This document shows, in pieces, positions 50,055 through 59,002 of a stretch of 64,000 bases of DNA (position 1 is the first letter of the stretch; the number at the start of each line of letters is the position of its first letter). The position numbers were made by a program, and so were the translations under genes. The notes beneath the pieces were generated by a model that did not search any database, was not told the DNA's origin, and saw only the letters and a list, made by a program, of their open reading frames with translations. The DNA is taken from positions 62,001 to 126,000 of the forward strand of contig NZ_JABEND010000002.1 of NCBI RefSeq assembly GCF_013002705.1, given 5' to 3'. The DNA is from Nakamurella aerolata (GTDB lineage: Bacteria > Actinomycetota > Actinomycetes > Mycobacteriales > Nakamurellaceae).

Positions 50055-50133
50055 TGGCCGAAATTGGCTTCTCGTTCATCACTCCACGCGGGGCCCAGCG
50101 GCGGTTCCCGCGACGAGAAGCCACTTTCGGTCA
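50055..50133. other. Long nested hairpin over the 3' end of the GT87-like gene
   Basis: Outer arms 50055-50075 and 50113-50133 pair at 20 of 21 positions counting one G-U. An inner CGCGGG/CCCGCG stem (50087-50092, 50107-50112) stacks directly inside the right arm. It follows the tRNA terminator by 31 bases and overlaps the last codons of the minus-strand gene. It may be that gene's terminator or a structured RNA. Confidence 0.6.
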
Positions 50134-51380
50134 AAAGCGCGATCGCTGCCGGCACGCGAAGCGCCGCCACCCAGCAGCAGGCGGCCGGACCAGGTCACGC
50201 CGAGCAGTGCCAGCGGTATCACGAAGTAGCCGGGCCGGGACTGCGGTGCGATCAAGAACAGCAGGCTCAGTCCACCGGCAGCCAGCTGCGCCCCGGCCGC
50301 GAAGGTGCGCGGAGGGCGTCGCCACACCGAAGGCGAGCAGCGCTGACGCCACCACCGCCATGGCCAGCGGCGGCAGCCAACCCGCTGCCGGGAAGAGGGC
50401 GGTCAGCAGGGAATCGCCCGCGGGGGTAGCAATGCCGGCCGCCCCGACCGGAAACAGCAGGGTGTCGCGGACCAGCGCGCCAGGAGCGCCGGCAAACACA
50501 GCGCCACCGCACCGCCGGCCGTCGCCGCGGCTAGCCGCAGCCCAGCGCGCCGGCCGCCGCGGGCAACGGCCATCGCGATGGCCACCGCCGCGATCGGCCA
50601 GCACGTCCACTTGACGGCACAGCCGAGCGCCAGCACCACCGCGCCCGCGGGCCGCCGGTCGGTGGCCACCAGCGCCAGTCCGAGTACGCCCGCCGCGACC
50701 ACCGGCAGGTCCACGCCGCTCAGGGTGAGGGCGATCGCGCCGAGCGGGCTGACCAGCGCCAGCACCGTCGGCAGCCACCAACCGCGGCCGGGTATCGCGG
50801 TGCCGCCGCCCGCCGGCCGCAGCAGCAACCAAGCACATGCGATCGCGGCCACGGTGATCGTCGCGATGAACAGCCGCGGGTCGGTCCAGAATGTTCGCCC
50901 GGCCAGCGCCGCGGGCAGCCCTAACAGTGCCATCACCGGAAGGTACGGGTTCACCTCGTCGAGCGACTCGGGCCGGGCAGCGTAGGGACTTCCGGTATGC
51001 AGCAACCGATCTGCCGCGTCCTGCACCACCGCGACCTCCGGCATGGCCATCCCGCGCTGCAGCAACAGCCCGGCCGGAAGCAGCACAGCAAAGAAGGCCG
51101 CGATCGCGACCGGAACCGCCGGCCGCCGTGAGATCAGCCAGCCAAGCGCGGCAGCCACATAGCCGAACGCCGCCGTCGTCGCCCAGTTTCGATGCGCCTC
51201 GAGGGTGGATACCTGCGCATAAGCCGCGCAGTACAACGTCATGATCAGCAGCGCCGGGGTGAGGAACCGGGCCAGCGGGTCGCGGAGCCGGCCGGTGTTC
51301 GCGCCGACAATGGCGACCCCTGAGCGGTCCAGATCGGAGTTCACCGGCCGATGTTCGCCCGAGCCGGGTGACCTCGACAT
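50079..51380 (-). pseudogene. GT87/DUF2029-type membrane glycosyltransferase with two frameshifts
   Basis: The first ~300 residues from ATG 51380 are in one frame: multiple helices and the loop VVQDAADRLLHTGSPYAARPESLDEVNPYLPVMALLGLP, then ALTLSGVDLPVVAAG and LALGCAVKWTCWP, all typical of polyprenyl-phosphate-dependent GT87 proteins. Near 50474-50482 the coding sense moves to a second frame (LVRDTLLFPVGAAGIATPAGDSLLTALFPAAGWL), and near 50300-50330 back to the first (GAQLAAGGLSLLFLIAPQSRPGYFVIPLALLGV), ending at 50079. The effect is one base missing and then one extra. Either a pseudogene or two assembly errors. Confidence 0.7.
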
Positions 51381-51494
51381 CGGTCAAACCTCGGCGCCCG
51401 CCTCGACCAAAGTAGCCGCCAGGCTGAACCTCGGCGGGTGAGAAGCGTTTCTGCCGGCTGCGCCTGCGCAGCTCGTTCCGCCGAATCCGTGCGT

Positions 51495-52376
51495 TCAGCC
51501 GGCTGTGATGGTCAGCAGCGACGCCTCGGGGAAGCAGCAGAACCGCAGCGGCATGTAGGGACTGTGGCCCAGCCCGGCGGACACATGCAGCGTCGAGCCG
51601 ACACCCCAGCGGGACACCCCGCGGGCGCGGGAGCGGTCAAGGCCGCAGTTGGAGGTCAGCGCACCGACGAACGGCAGCCGACCCTGGCCGCCGTGGGTGT
51701 GCCCGGCCAGCAGCAGTTCGTAGCCGTCCGCGGCGAAGGCGTCGAGCACGCGCGGCTCAGGGGCGTGCATCACCCCGACCCGCAGCACCGCGTCCGGGTC
51801 GGCCTGCCCCGCGATCAGCGGGTAGCGATCGCGGCGGGTGTACGGATCGTCCACCCCGGCCAGCTGCACGCGTTGCCCGTGCACGTCCAGCTCGGTGGTG
51901 GCGTTGTCGAGGTCGATCCAGCCGTGTCCGGTGAGCATCGAGCTCAGCTCCCGCCACGGCAGCGGGGTGCGCGCCCGGCGCGGGCTGCTGCCGAACCAAT
52001 AATGGTGCGGCGACTTGAGAATCGGTGCGACGTAATCGTTGTTGCCCCGGACGAATACCCCCGGACGGTCCAGCAGACCGCCGAGCGCGCGCTCGGCGGC
52101 AGCCACCGAGTCGCGGTGCGAGAGGGTGTCGCCGGTCAGCACCACCAGGTCAGGCTGCAGCGCGGCCTGCGCCGCGACCCAGTCGATCTTGTCCTGTTGC
52201 CGCGGCAGCAGGTGCAGGTCCGTCAGGTGCAGGATCCGGATCGGCCAGCTGCCCGGCGGCAGCAGCGGCAGGGTGATCCGCCGCAGCGTGTACAGCCGTG
52301 GCTCGACGCCGAAGGCCCAGCCGGTGGCGAGTGCCCCGGCGCCCAGCGCGGCGCCGGCGAGATGTCTGAACCGCAC
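51495..52376 (-). CDS. Membrane-anchored calcineurin-like metallophosphoesterase (Rv3683-like)
   Basis: 293 aa. A hydrophobic N-terminus (GAALGAGALATGWAFG) is followed by the metal motifs ILHLTDLHLLP, VVLTGDTLSHRD, GNNDY, VMHAPEP and LLAGHTHGGQGRLP. The substrate is unknown; some relatives act on UDP-diacylglucosamine or small phosphodiesters. It lies one base downstream of the PBP stop with a GTG start, so it is probably co-transcribed with the cell-wall gene, as in M. tuberculosis. Confidence 0.92.
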   Translation of the reverse strand: MRFRHLAGAALGAGALATGWAFGVEPRLYTLRRITLPLLPPGSWPIRILHLTDLHLLPRQQDKIDWVAAQAALQPDLVVLTGDTLSHRDSVAAAERALGGLLDRPGVFVRGNNDYVAPILKSPHHYWFGSSPRRARTPLPWRELSSMLTGHGWIDLDNATTELDVHGQRVQLAGVDDPYTRRDRYPLIAGQADPDAVLRVGVMHAPEPRVLDAFAADGYELLLAGHTHGGQGRLPFVGALTSNCGLDRSRARGVSRWGVGSTLHVSAGLGHSPYMPLRFCCFPEASLLTITAG

Positions 52377-52377
52377 C

Positions 52378-54717
52378 TCAGCTACCCGTTGCGACCTGCA
52401 GCGTCACCGTGGCGCCTGCGACCGTGGCGAAGTTCGGCTGCGGGCTCTGGCCCACCACCGTGTTGATGGCGCCGCCGGAGCGCGAGTTCGCGACCGTGCT
52501 GACCTTGAAGCCCCTGGCCTGCACCTGCTGCGTTGCCTGGGTGATGTTCATGCCGACAACGGAAGGCACCGTGTTCTTGGAGGATCCGGTCAGGTACTGC
52601 GGATCGGGCTGGCCGAACGGCTGCTCGGGCAAACCCTTGTGCAGCGCCGTCATCGCCTGCAGCCAGGTGGCGGCCGGCACCGAACCGCCGGCCATGCCGA
52701 GCTTCTTGTCCTCGGCGTCGGACAGCGGGCAGGAGTGCAGCTGCTCAACTGTTTTGCCCTCGGAGTCGATCGCTCGTGCACAGATCGACTGCGGCTTGGG
52801 CAGGTAGTCCCAGATCACCACGGCGCCGGCGTACTGCGGGGTGAAGCCGAGGAACGCCGACGACTTGTAGTCCTGCGTCGTGCCGGTCTTCGCCCCGGCC
52901 AGCCTGGTCCAGTTCACCTTCTGCGCCTGGGCATGCGCCGTGCCCTGGGGCTTGGCCAGGTCGCCCTGCATGCCTTCCACCAACGCGTTGGCAAGGCCGG
53001 CGGGGACGGCCTGCTCGCACTGCGCCAGGTTCAGCGGGGTGATCTTCCCGGCGGCGTCGGTGACGCTGTCCACCGGGGTCGGCGGGCACCACATGCCCTC
53101 GGACGCCAGGGTGGCCCCGACGTTGGCCAGCTCGAGCGGGCTGACCGGGGTGACGCCGAGCGAGAACGAGGCGATCTTCTGCCGCACCACCTCGGCGGCG
53201 TAGTCGGTGCCGGCCCCGGCGAACTGCGGGGTGATCTCACCCGCGGGCAGGGTGTACCCGCGCAGGCCGAGCTTCACCGACATCTGCACCACCTTGTCGA
53301 GGCCGACCTGATCCTGCAGCTCGACGAAGGTGGTGTTCGGCGACTGCGCCAGCGCGTCCTGCATCTGCATGGAGCCGGGGAAGTCTTCCGGGTTGGTGAA
53401 CGGGTGCGCGGGCACCAACGGCGAGCGGTACTCCTTGGGCACCTCGACGTCGTTGTAGATGCCCATCCCGGCGTTCAACGAGGCCGCAGCGGTGAACACC
53501 TTGAAGGTGGATCCGGCGCCGAGCGGGGCGAAGGTGTTGGTCAGTTTCTGGGTGGTGTCGCCCTTGACGATGCCGCTGTCAGGGCCAGGGTTGGGCAGGC
53601 CCCACGATCGGTTCGACACCAGCGCCGAGATGCGGCGGGTGGTGGCGCCGGGCTGCACTACCGTCAGCACGTTGGCGATCCGTTTGTTGGCCTGCGGATC
53701 GGCCTGGTCGTTGACCGCCTTCTTGGCGTCGGCCATGGCCTTCGGGTCGAGGTTGGTCTTGATGGTGTAGCCGCCGGTGGACAGCTTGGCGCCGTCGATG
53801 CCGTTGTTGGCCAGGAAGTCGAGCGTGTACTGGCAGTAGAAACCGTAGGTGTTGATGTTGAGCGCGCTGTCGTCGAGGCAACCGTTCGGCGGCAACTGCG
53901 GTTTCAACCCGAGCGGCGCCTTCTTGGCGTTGGCCGCGGTGGCCGGCGTGATCACCTTGGCCACCGCCATCGAATCCAGCACAAGATCGCGGCGCTTCAG
54001 CGCGTCGTCCGGACGCCGGATCGGGTTGAACTTGTTGGGGTTGTTGATCATCCCGGCCAGCAGCGCGGCCTGCGGCAAAGTCAGGTCGTGCGCGGTGGTG
54101 GAGAAGTAGCGCTCCGCCGCCGCTTGCACGCCGTAGGTGGACGGGCCGATGGCCACCAGGTTCAGGTAGCGGGTGAGGATGTCGTCCTTTGAGTACTTGT
54201 TGGCCAGCTGCAGGGCCAGCTTCGCCTCCCGCAGCTTGCGGATCGGCGTCTGCGCGATCGCTTCCTGCCGCTCGCCCTCGGTCTTGGCTGTCACCAGGAA
54301 CAGATAGTTCTTGACGTACTGCTGGGTGATGGTCGATCCGCCCTGGGTGGTGCCGGCGTTGGTCTTGAGCAGCGCCCGCAGGGTGCCGAAGTAGTCGACG
54401 CCGCCGTGGTTGTAGAAGCGCCGGTCTTCGATCGAGATGACGGCCAGCTTCATCACGTCGGCGATGTCGCCGCTCTCCACCGATTCCCGGTTCTGGTCGA
54501 ACACGTAGGTGATCGGTTTGCCGTTGGCGTCGGTGATCACCGAACGCTCCGGCACCGGCGCGTTGAAGTCGTCCTCGGGGACGGCCTGGATGGTGTCGGT
54601 GACCTTGTTCGAGGCCAGTCCGAGCCCGACGCCGACGGGCAGCAGCAGGCCGGCCACCAGCACCCCGGCCAGCAGCGTCCCGACCACCAGTCGGCCGAAT
54701 CCGCTCATCGCACGCAC
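52378..54717 (-). CDS. ponA2: Bifunctional penicillin-binding protein with PASTA domain (PonA2-like)
   Basis: 779 aa. GTG 54717 is chosen because TAGCCT (54729-54724) lies six bases upstream, a leaderless arrangement; ATG 54708 is an alternative. One N-terminal membrane helix. GT51 glycosyltransferase: SIEDRRFYNHGGVD, GGSTITQQYVKNY, RKLREAKLALQL. Transpeptidase: Ser403 in GSTFK, SPN, and Lys610 in KTGTTQD. A single C-terminal PASTA domain (NTVPSVVGMNITQATQQVQARGFKV). It polymerises and cross-links peptidoglycan. It is divergent from whiB4, as in M. tuberculosis. Confidence 0.95.
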   Translation of the reverse strand: MRAMSGFGRLVVGTLLAGVLVAGLLLPVGVGLGLASNKVTDTIQAVPEDDFNAPVPERSVITDANGKPITYVFDQNRESVESGDIADVMKLAVISIEDRRFYNHGGVDYFGTLRALLKTNAGTTQGGSTITQQYVKNYLFLVTAKTEGERQEAIAQTPIRKLREAKLALQLANKYSKDDILTRYLNLVAIGPSTYGVQAAAERYFSTTAHDLTLPQAALLAGMINNPNKFNPIRRPDDALKRRDLVLDSMAVAKVITPATAANAKKAPLGLKPQLPPNGCLDDSALNINTYGFYCQYTLDFLANNGIDGAKLSTGGYTIKTNLDPKAMADAKKAVNDQADPQANKRIANVLTVVQPGATTRRISALVSNRSWGLPNPGPDSGIVKGDTTQKLTNTFAPLGAGSTFKVFTAAASLNAGMGIYNDVEVPKEYRSPLVPAHPFTNPEDFPGSMQMQDALAQSPNTTFVELQDQVGLDKVVQMSVKLGLRGYTLPAGEITPQFAGAGTDYAAEVVRQKIASFSLGVTPVSPLELANVGATLASEGMWCPPTPVDSVTDAAGKITPLNLAQCEQAVPAGLANALVEGMQGDLAKPQGTAHAQAQKVNWTRLAGAKTGTTQDYKSSAFLGFTPQYAGAVVIWDYLPKPQSICARAIDSEGKTVEQLHSCPLSDAEDKKLGMAGGSVPAATWLQAMTALHKGLPEQPFGQPDPQYLTGSSKNTVPSVVGMNITQATQQVQARGFKVSTVANSRSGGAINTVVGQSPQPNFATVAGATVTLQVATGS

Positions 54718-54958
54718 GGGCAAAGGCTACCGGCCCGAGCTGGGGCGCCGTCCCGTGCGCGCGGCGCGCGGCTCACCCCCGCGTCGCCTGTCGGACGCCG
54801 TGGACAGCGAACCGAGTCAACGAATCGACAACAAACCAGGGAACGGCCGGCCGTAGCGCTGCGTCCTAGGCCACACAAGCGAGGAAAAGCACCGGGCATC
54901 GCCCCGGTGTGGACGAGTCAGACACGCCACAGGGCAATGACGAGATCAGGGGCCTGAG

Positions 54959-55339
54959 ATGAGCAAGAACGCCGAGACCAGCGCGCTGCGGGTGGTACCG
55001 ACCCCCGCCGTCGACGAGGCAGCCGACACCGGCACCCCGCTGTTCCCGACCGCCGTCGACCGCAGCTGGACCACCAGGGCGGTCTGTGCCACCAAAGACC
55101 CTGACCTGCTGTTCGTCACCGGTGCTGCGCAGCGGGAGGCCGCCCGGCTGTGCCAGGGCTGCCCGGTAAAGGTGGAGTGTCTGGCCGATGCGCTGGACAA
55201 CCAGGTGGAGTTCGGGGTGTGGGGCGGGCTGACCGAACGGCAGCGCCGCGCCATTCTGCGCAAGAGCCCGGATGTGCGGAGCTGGCGGGAAGTCCTGCTG
55301 GCCGCCCGCGACAACGCCACCGCGGCGACCGCCGGCTGA
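54959..55339 (+). CDS. whiB4: WhiB-family iron-sulfur regulator (WhiB4-like)
   Basis: 126 aa. Four cluster cysteines Cys43, Cys65, Cys68 and Cys74 (CATKDPD...CQGCPVKVEC), then ALDNQVEFGVWGGLTERQRRAILR, the Wbl turn and C-terminal basic helix. The sequence around GAAQREAARLCQGCPV and DNQVEFGVWGG tracks mycobacterial WhiB4, a redox-sensing repressor. It sits between ponA2 and the ArsA-like genes exactly as in mycobacteria. AGGGGCC precedes the ATG; the upstream 235 bp holds a small hairpin (54890-54909) but no clear promoter. Confidence 0.93.
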   Translation: MSKNAETSALRVVPTPAVDEAADTGTPLFPTAVDRSWTTRAVCATKDPDLLFVTGAAQREAARLCQGCPVKVECLADALDNQVEFGVWGGLTERQRRAILRKSPDVRSWREVLLAARDNATAATAG

Positions 55340-55350
55340 ACCGCGACCGG

Positions 55351-56487
55351 TCAGCCGTCACCCATCCGGGTGGCGAGCACCCGCAGATCGTCGACGTCGT
55401 GCACGTCCACCGGTAGCGCAGGGACCTGCCGCACCGGCAGCTCCGGATGCGCGGCACTGACCCGGAGCAGCATTCGCTTTTCCTGCTCGGCGATGGCCGC
55501 TCGCTGCGCGTGCACCGCCAGCGCCGCGCCGGCCAGCTCGGCTGCCGGGCGCTCGGCATCGGACTCGAGTCCGGCGATGGTTTCCGCTGACGCCGCCGGC
55601 AGGTCGGCCACCGCCGCGTCAACCGGATGGGTGCGGTTCAGGACCAGGCCGGCCAGCGGCATCCCGTCGGACCGCAACCGTTCGGCGAAGTAGGACGCCT
55701 CGCGCAGCGCGGCGCTCTCCGGCGTCGCCACCACCACGAACGCGGTGCCTGGCTGCCGCAGCAACTGATAGGTGCTCTTGGCCCGCTCACGGAACCCGCC
55801 GAACAAGTCCTCGAACAGCCGCACGAACTGTGCCGCGTCGGACAGCAACTGCCCGCCGATCACCGAGCGCACCGCCCTGGCGAACAGCGTCAGGCCGGCG
55901 CCAACCACCCGCATCACCCCGCGACCGGGGGTGAGCAGCATCCGGATCATCCGGCCGTCCATGAAGGCCGAAAGCCGTTGCGGCGCATCAAGAAAGTCCA
56001 GTGACGACCGACTGGGGGGCGTGTCGACAACAATCAGGTCGTACTCCCCGGTGGCGGCCAGATTCGCCAGTTTCTCCATCGCCATGTACTCCTGCGTCCC
56101 GGAGAACGAGGTGGAAATGGCTTGGTAGAAAGGGTTTTCCAGAATCTCGGCGGCCCGCTCCGGCGTGCTGTGCGCGGCGACCATGTCGTCGAAGGTGCGC
56201 TTGGTGTCCAGCATCATCGCCCACAGTTCGCCGCTATGGTCGGCGCCGGCGGTGTCGAGCTCGACCCGCCTCGGGGTGTTGTCCAGCTCGCCGACGCCGA
56301 GTGATTGCGCAAGCCGCTTGGCCGGATCGATGGTGAGGACAGCGGCCTTGCGGCCGGCGTCGGCGGCGGCGACGGCCAGCGCGGCGGCCGTTGTGGTCTT
56401 GCCGACGCCGCCCGAGCCGCAGGTGACCAGCACCCGCACCGTCGGGTCGGCGACCAGCGCGCGCAGGTCCAGCGGCGGCGGGTTCAC
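55351..56487 (-). CDS. ArsA/Get3-like ATPase, second of a pair (Rv3680-like)
   Basis: 378 aa. Deviant Walker A GSGGVGKTTTAAALA (about residues 23-37), switch LTIDPAKRLAQSLG, and IVVDTPPSRSSLDFLD. GTG 56487 overlaps the previous stop by GTGA. In mycobacteria the Rv3679-Rv3680 pair forms an anion-transporter-like ATPase complex linked to glycerol and osmotic tolerance; no arsenite-binding cysteines are evident here. It is convergent with whiB4. Confidence 0.92.
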   Translation of the reverse strand: MNPPPLDLRALVADPTVRVLVTCGSGGVGKTTTAAALAVAAADAGRKAAVLTIDPAKRLAQSLGVGELDNTPRRVELDTAGADHSGELWAMMLDTKRTFDDMVAAHSTPERAAEILENPFYQAISTSFSGTQEYMAMEKLANLAATGEYDLIVVDTPPSRSSLDFLDAPQRLSAFMDGRMIRMLLTPGRGVMRVVGAGLTLFARAVRSVIGGQLLSDAAQFVRLFEDLFGGFRERAKSTYQLLRQPGTAFVVVATPESAALREASYFAERLRSDGMPLAGLVLNRTHPVDAAVADLPAASAETIAGLESDAERPAAELAGAALAVHAQRAAIAEQEKRMLLRVSAAHPELPVRQVPALPVDVHDVDDLRVLATRMGDG

Positions 56488-57536
56488 GGCAGCAGCTCCG
56501 TGGCGGCCGGTCGCACACCCTGATCGGTGAGCATGGCCGCCAGCTCATACAGCCCGCCAAGGTCGACGCCGTCCACCAGGTGCGGCAGCGTGAGCATCGG
56601 CAACCCGGTGCCGGCCAGGGTGGCTTCCAGGTCGTACTCCTTGAGCACGCGCCTGGCATGGTCCCGCGTCTGGGCGAGCAGCCCATCGACCTGACCGGGC
56701 GGATAGCTGAGCCCGGCACCGGCGAGCGCAGTGGCGATGGCCGCTTGGTCCAACTGGCCGGTGGCGGCGGCGTCCAGCGCGTCAGCGGGCACCAGCGGAT
56801 CGGTGACGTCGTTGACGATGATGGAGCCGATCGGCAGGTTCGCCTCGCGCAATTCGGCTGCCGCCTCAAGGGTTTCGGCAACAGGGAGGTCTTCCAGCAG
56901 CGTCACCAGATGCACGGCGGTCTGCGGGGAATGCAGCAGCGCAGCCACTCCCTCCGACTGACTCTTGATGGGCCCGCGCTGCGCCAGGTCGGCCATCGCG
57001 ATGGTGACGTTGAGGAACGGAACGATCCGGCCGGTGGGGGGCGCGTCGACGACGATCGCGTCGTAGGCGCGGCGCTTGGTGCGCGGGTCGGTCCGGGTGA
57101 CGGTCTCCTTGACCTTGCCGGTCAGCAGCACGTCCCGCAGTCCTGGAGCCAGGGTGGTGGCGAACTCGACGGCGCCGAGCTTGCGCAGCGCCCGGCCGGC
57201 GATGCCGAGGTTGTAAAACATCTGGAAGTACTCCAGCAGCGCGGCTTCGACGTCGATGGCGAGCGCCCGGACCTGCCCACCGTCGGCGGCGACGGCGATC
57301 TTGGTCTCCGCGTAGGGCAGCGGCGGCAGGTCGAACAGCCGGGCGAGCGCCTGCCGCTCTTCCACTTCCACCAGCAGCACCCGCCGGCCACCGACGGCCA
57401 GTGCAAGGGCGAGCGCGGCGGCGACGGTGGTCTTGCCGGTGCCGCCCTTGCCGGTGACGATGTGCAGCCTGGCCATTGCGCAGCTGTCCGGCCAACTCGT
57501 GGTCGGCGGGGCAGCAGTGGTGGTGGGTGAGGTCAC
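56484..57536 (-). CDS. ArsA/Get3-like ATPase, first of a pair (Rv3679-like)
   Basis: 350 aa from GTG 57536; ATG 57476 is the alternative. The longer form is preferred because residues TSWPDSCAMARLHIVTGKGG parallel the N-terminus of M. tuberculosis Rv3679. Walker A TGKGGTGKTTVAAALAL, LLVEVEERQALARLFD, FYNLGIAGRALRKLGAVEFATTLAPGLRDVLLTGK, and VVDAPPTGRIVPFLN. It likely heterodimerises with the next ATPase. Confidence 0.92.
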   Translation of the reverse strand: MTSPTTTAAPPTTSWPDSCAMARLHIVTGKGGTGKTTVAAALALALAVGGRRVLLVEVEERQALARLFDLPPLPYAETKIAVAADGGQVRALAIDVEAALLEYFQMFYNLGIAGRALRKLGAVEFATTLAPGLRDVLLTGKVKETVTRTDPRTKRRAYDAIVVDAPPTGRIVPFLNVTIAMADLAQRGPIKSQSEGVAALLHSPQTAVHLVTLLEDLPVAETLEAAAELREANLPIGSIIVNDVTDPLVPADALDAAATGQLDQAAIATALAGAGLSYPPGQVDGLLAQTRDHARRVLKEYDLEATLAGTGLPMLTLPHLVDGVDLGGLYELAAMLTDQGVRPAATELLP

Positions 57537-57547
57537 GGCCGGTCCGT

Positions 57548-57796
57548 TCAGCTCGCCAGCGCCATCGCGATCACCGCGCACGCCGGGATCGCCACGATGA
57601 TCAGCACCAGCCACCACGGCAGGAACAGGCACGCAAGGAAGCCGATGGGAATCGCGATGGCGCCGATCAGTGGGCGCCGCGCGGCTTGCTGCCAGCTCCA
57701 GCCGGGGCGTTCGCGCAGGGTGTCGTACCAGAGCAGCAGCAGGATCCCGAGCAGCACGGCTTCCACCACTGCCGCGAGCCAACGCCACCAATCCAT
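57548..57796 (-). CDS. Small two-helix membrane protein
   Basis: 82 aa from ATG 57796. TATCTT (57808-57803) six bases upstream supports leaderless initiation and rules out the longer open frame. Two hydrophobic segments: WLAAVVEAVLLGILLLLWY and GAIAIPIGFLACLFLPWWLVLIIVAIPACAVIAMAL. No family recognised. It precedes the ATPase pair by 11 bases and could be its membrane partner. Confidence 0.7.
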   Translation of the reverse strand: MDWWRWLAAVVEAVLLGILLLLWYDTLRERPGWSWQQAARRPLIGAIAIPIGFLACLFLPWWLVLIIVAIPACAVIAMALAS

Positions 57797-57857
57797 GCCC
57801 TCAAGATAGGTGGCGGTGTGCGATCCGCGCGCGAGGGCTGGCGATACAGTTGCGCGC

Positions 57858-58031
57858 ATGACCGCCGAGAACGGGCGCACCGCGTGGGAGTACGCGACGG
57901 TGCCGCTGCTGACACACGCCACCAAACAGATTCTGGACAGCTGGGGCGAGGACGGCTGGGAGCTGGTCGCCGTGATCCCCGGCCCGAATCCCGAGCAGCT
58001 GGTCGCCTACCTGAAACGGCCGAAGGCATGA
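57858..58031 (+). CDS. DUF4177-family small protein
   Basis: 57 aa from ATG 57858, seven bases after TACAGT (57845-57850): leaderless. The core TAWEYATVPLLTHATKQILDSWGEDGWELVAVIPG is the DUF4177 beta-alpha-beta motif. The stop overlaps ridA in ATGA. Function unknown; the pairing with ridA recurs in actinobacteria. Confidence 0.85.
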   Translation: MTAENGRTAWEYATVPLLTHATKQILDSWGEDGWELVAVIPGPNPEQLVAYLKRPKA

Positions 58032-58501
58032 GCGCGGCCGACGGCTCCGTCGCCGACCGGCTGGCCGAACTCGGCATCACGCTGCCGTCGGTGCCGAAGC
58101 CGGCCGGCTCGTACCTGCCCGCGGTCCGCAGCGGCAACTACCTGTACACCGCCGGTCAACTGCCGTTCGCCGACGGCGAGCTGGTCGCGGTCGGCAAGGT
58201 CGGTGCCGAGGTCTCGCCGGAGGACGCCCGCGGGGTGGCGCGGCAGGCCGGTGTGAACCTGTTGGCCATCATCGATTCCGAGGTCGGGCTGGACAACGTG
58301 GCCAGGGTGGTGAAGGTGGTCGGGTTCGTTGCGTCCGCCGAGGGTTTCACCGGGCAGCCGGGTGTGATCAACGGGGTGTCCGACCTGCTCGCCGAGGTGT
58401 TCGGCGAGGCAGGCCGGCACGCCAGGTCCGCGGTCGGCGTCGCCGAACTGCCGCTCAATGCGCCGGTCGAGGTCGAGGCCATCGTCGAGGTACGCGCCTG
58501 A
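58028..58501 (+). CDS. ridA: RidA-family (YjgF/YER057c/UK114) protein, Rv3678c-like
   Basis: 157 aa from ATG 58028 in the ATGA overlap. RidA fold: LPAVRSGNYLYTAGQLPF, VNLLAIIDSEVGLDNVARVVKVVGFV, and HARSAVGVAELPLNAPVEVEAIVEV. It is the longer actinobacterial type; the Arg used by archetypal RidA to bind the imine substrate is replaced in this branch (SAVGVAELP rather than a PARS/ARxxxxxxLP with Arg before the strand can be read here as ARSAVG, retaining an Arg). Role: probable enamine/imine deaminase or ligand-binding protein. Confidence 0.9.
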   Translation: MSAADGSVADRLAELGITLPSVPKPAGSYLPAVRSGNYLYTAGQLPFADGELVAVGKVGAEVSPEDARGVARQAGVNLLAIIDSEVGLDNVARVVKVVGFVASAEGFTGQPGVINGVSDLLAEVFGEAGRHARSAVGVAELPLNAPVEVEAIVEVRA

Positions 58502-58516
58502 CGGTGCGGACGTGGC

Positions 58517-58931
58517 TCAACCGGTGGGACGCAGCAGCGCGACGTCGTCGATCCAGCCCCGCAGGTAGCCGTCCTTGTTGCCGGCGGTGGCGATCACGTC
58601 GCTGCCGAAGTGCAGCAGCACCGACTTCACCATCTTGCCGCCGGCCGCCGCCGGAATCGTCGCCCGCACCGTGTTCCAGGCCTGCCCGGTGAGCTTGCCG
58701 GCCTGCGCGCGCGGATCGAGCGGGGCGCCGTTGTTGGCGACAACGCCGGTGTCGGACAACCGGCTGCCGTCGGTGAACAGCAGATCGACGGCCACCGAGC
58801 GGCTGGCGTTCTGTACGTTGCCGGCGATCGGCCCGCCGGTCAGCTGCGGATACACGGCGTAGCTGAAGATGTCGCCGGTAGTGAGACAGCGGCTTACTGA
58901 GACTGAAGTTCACTCCCACCTGACAACGATG
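58517..58931 (-). pseudogene. Remnant of a secreted glycosidase beta-sandwich domain (GH92-like)
   Basis: The frame 58855-58517 encodes DIFSYAVYPQLTGG, SVAVDLLFTDGSRLSDTGVV, WNTVRATIPAAAGGKMVKSVLLHF, GYLRGWIDDVALL and then stops. This resembles the N-terminal sandwich of actinobacterial GH92-type secreted hydrolases. Just upstream, GVNFSLSKPL is in the neighbouring frame, so a one-base insertion lies near 58883-58886, and a stop codon precedes it. No catalytic domain or signal peptide remains. It is probably a decayed fragment. Confidence 0.55.
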
Positions 58932-59002
58932 TCAAGAGATCCAGAAATGTTGTTTCAGAATGTTCGGATGGTGTGCGCGGGCAGCGGCGTTACGCTCCAG
59001 CG

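Noticed and set aside
55351-57536. Arsenic resistance operon
   Set aside because: The ATPases are ArsA/Get3-like in fold, but there is no ArsB, ArsR or ArsC and no metal-binding cysteine set; the context matches Rv3679-Rv3680.
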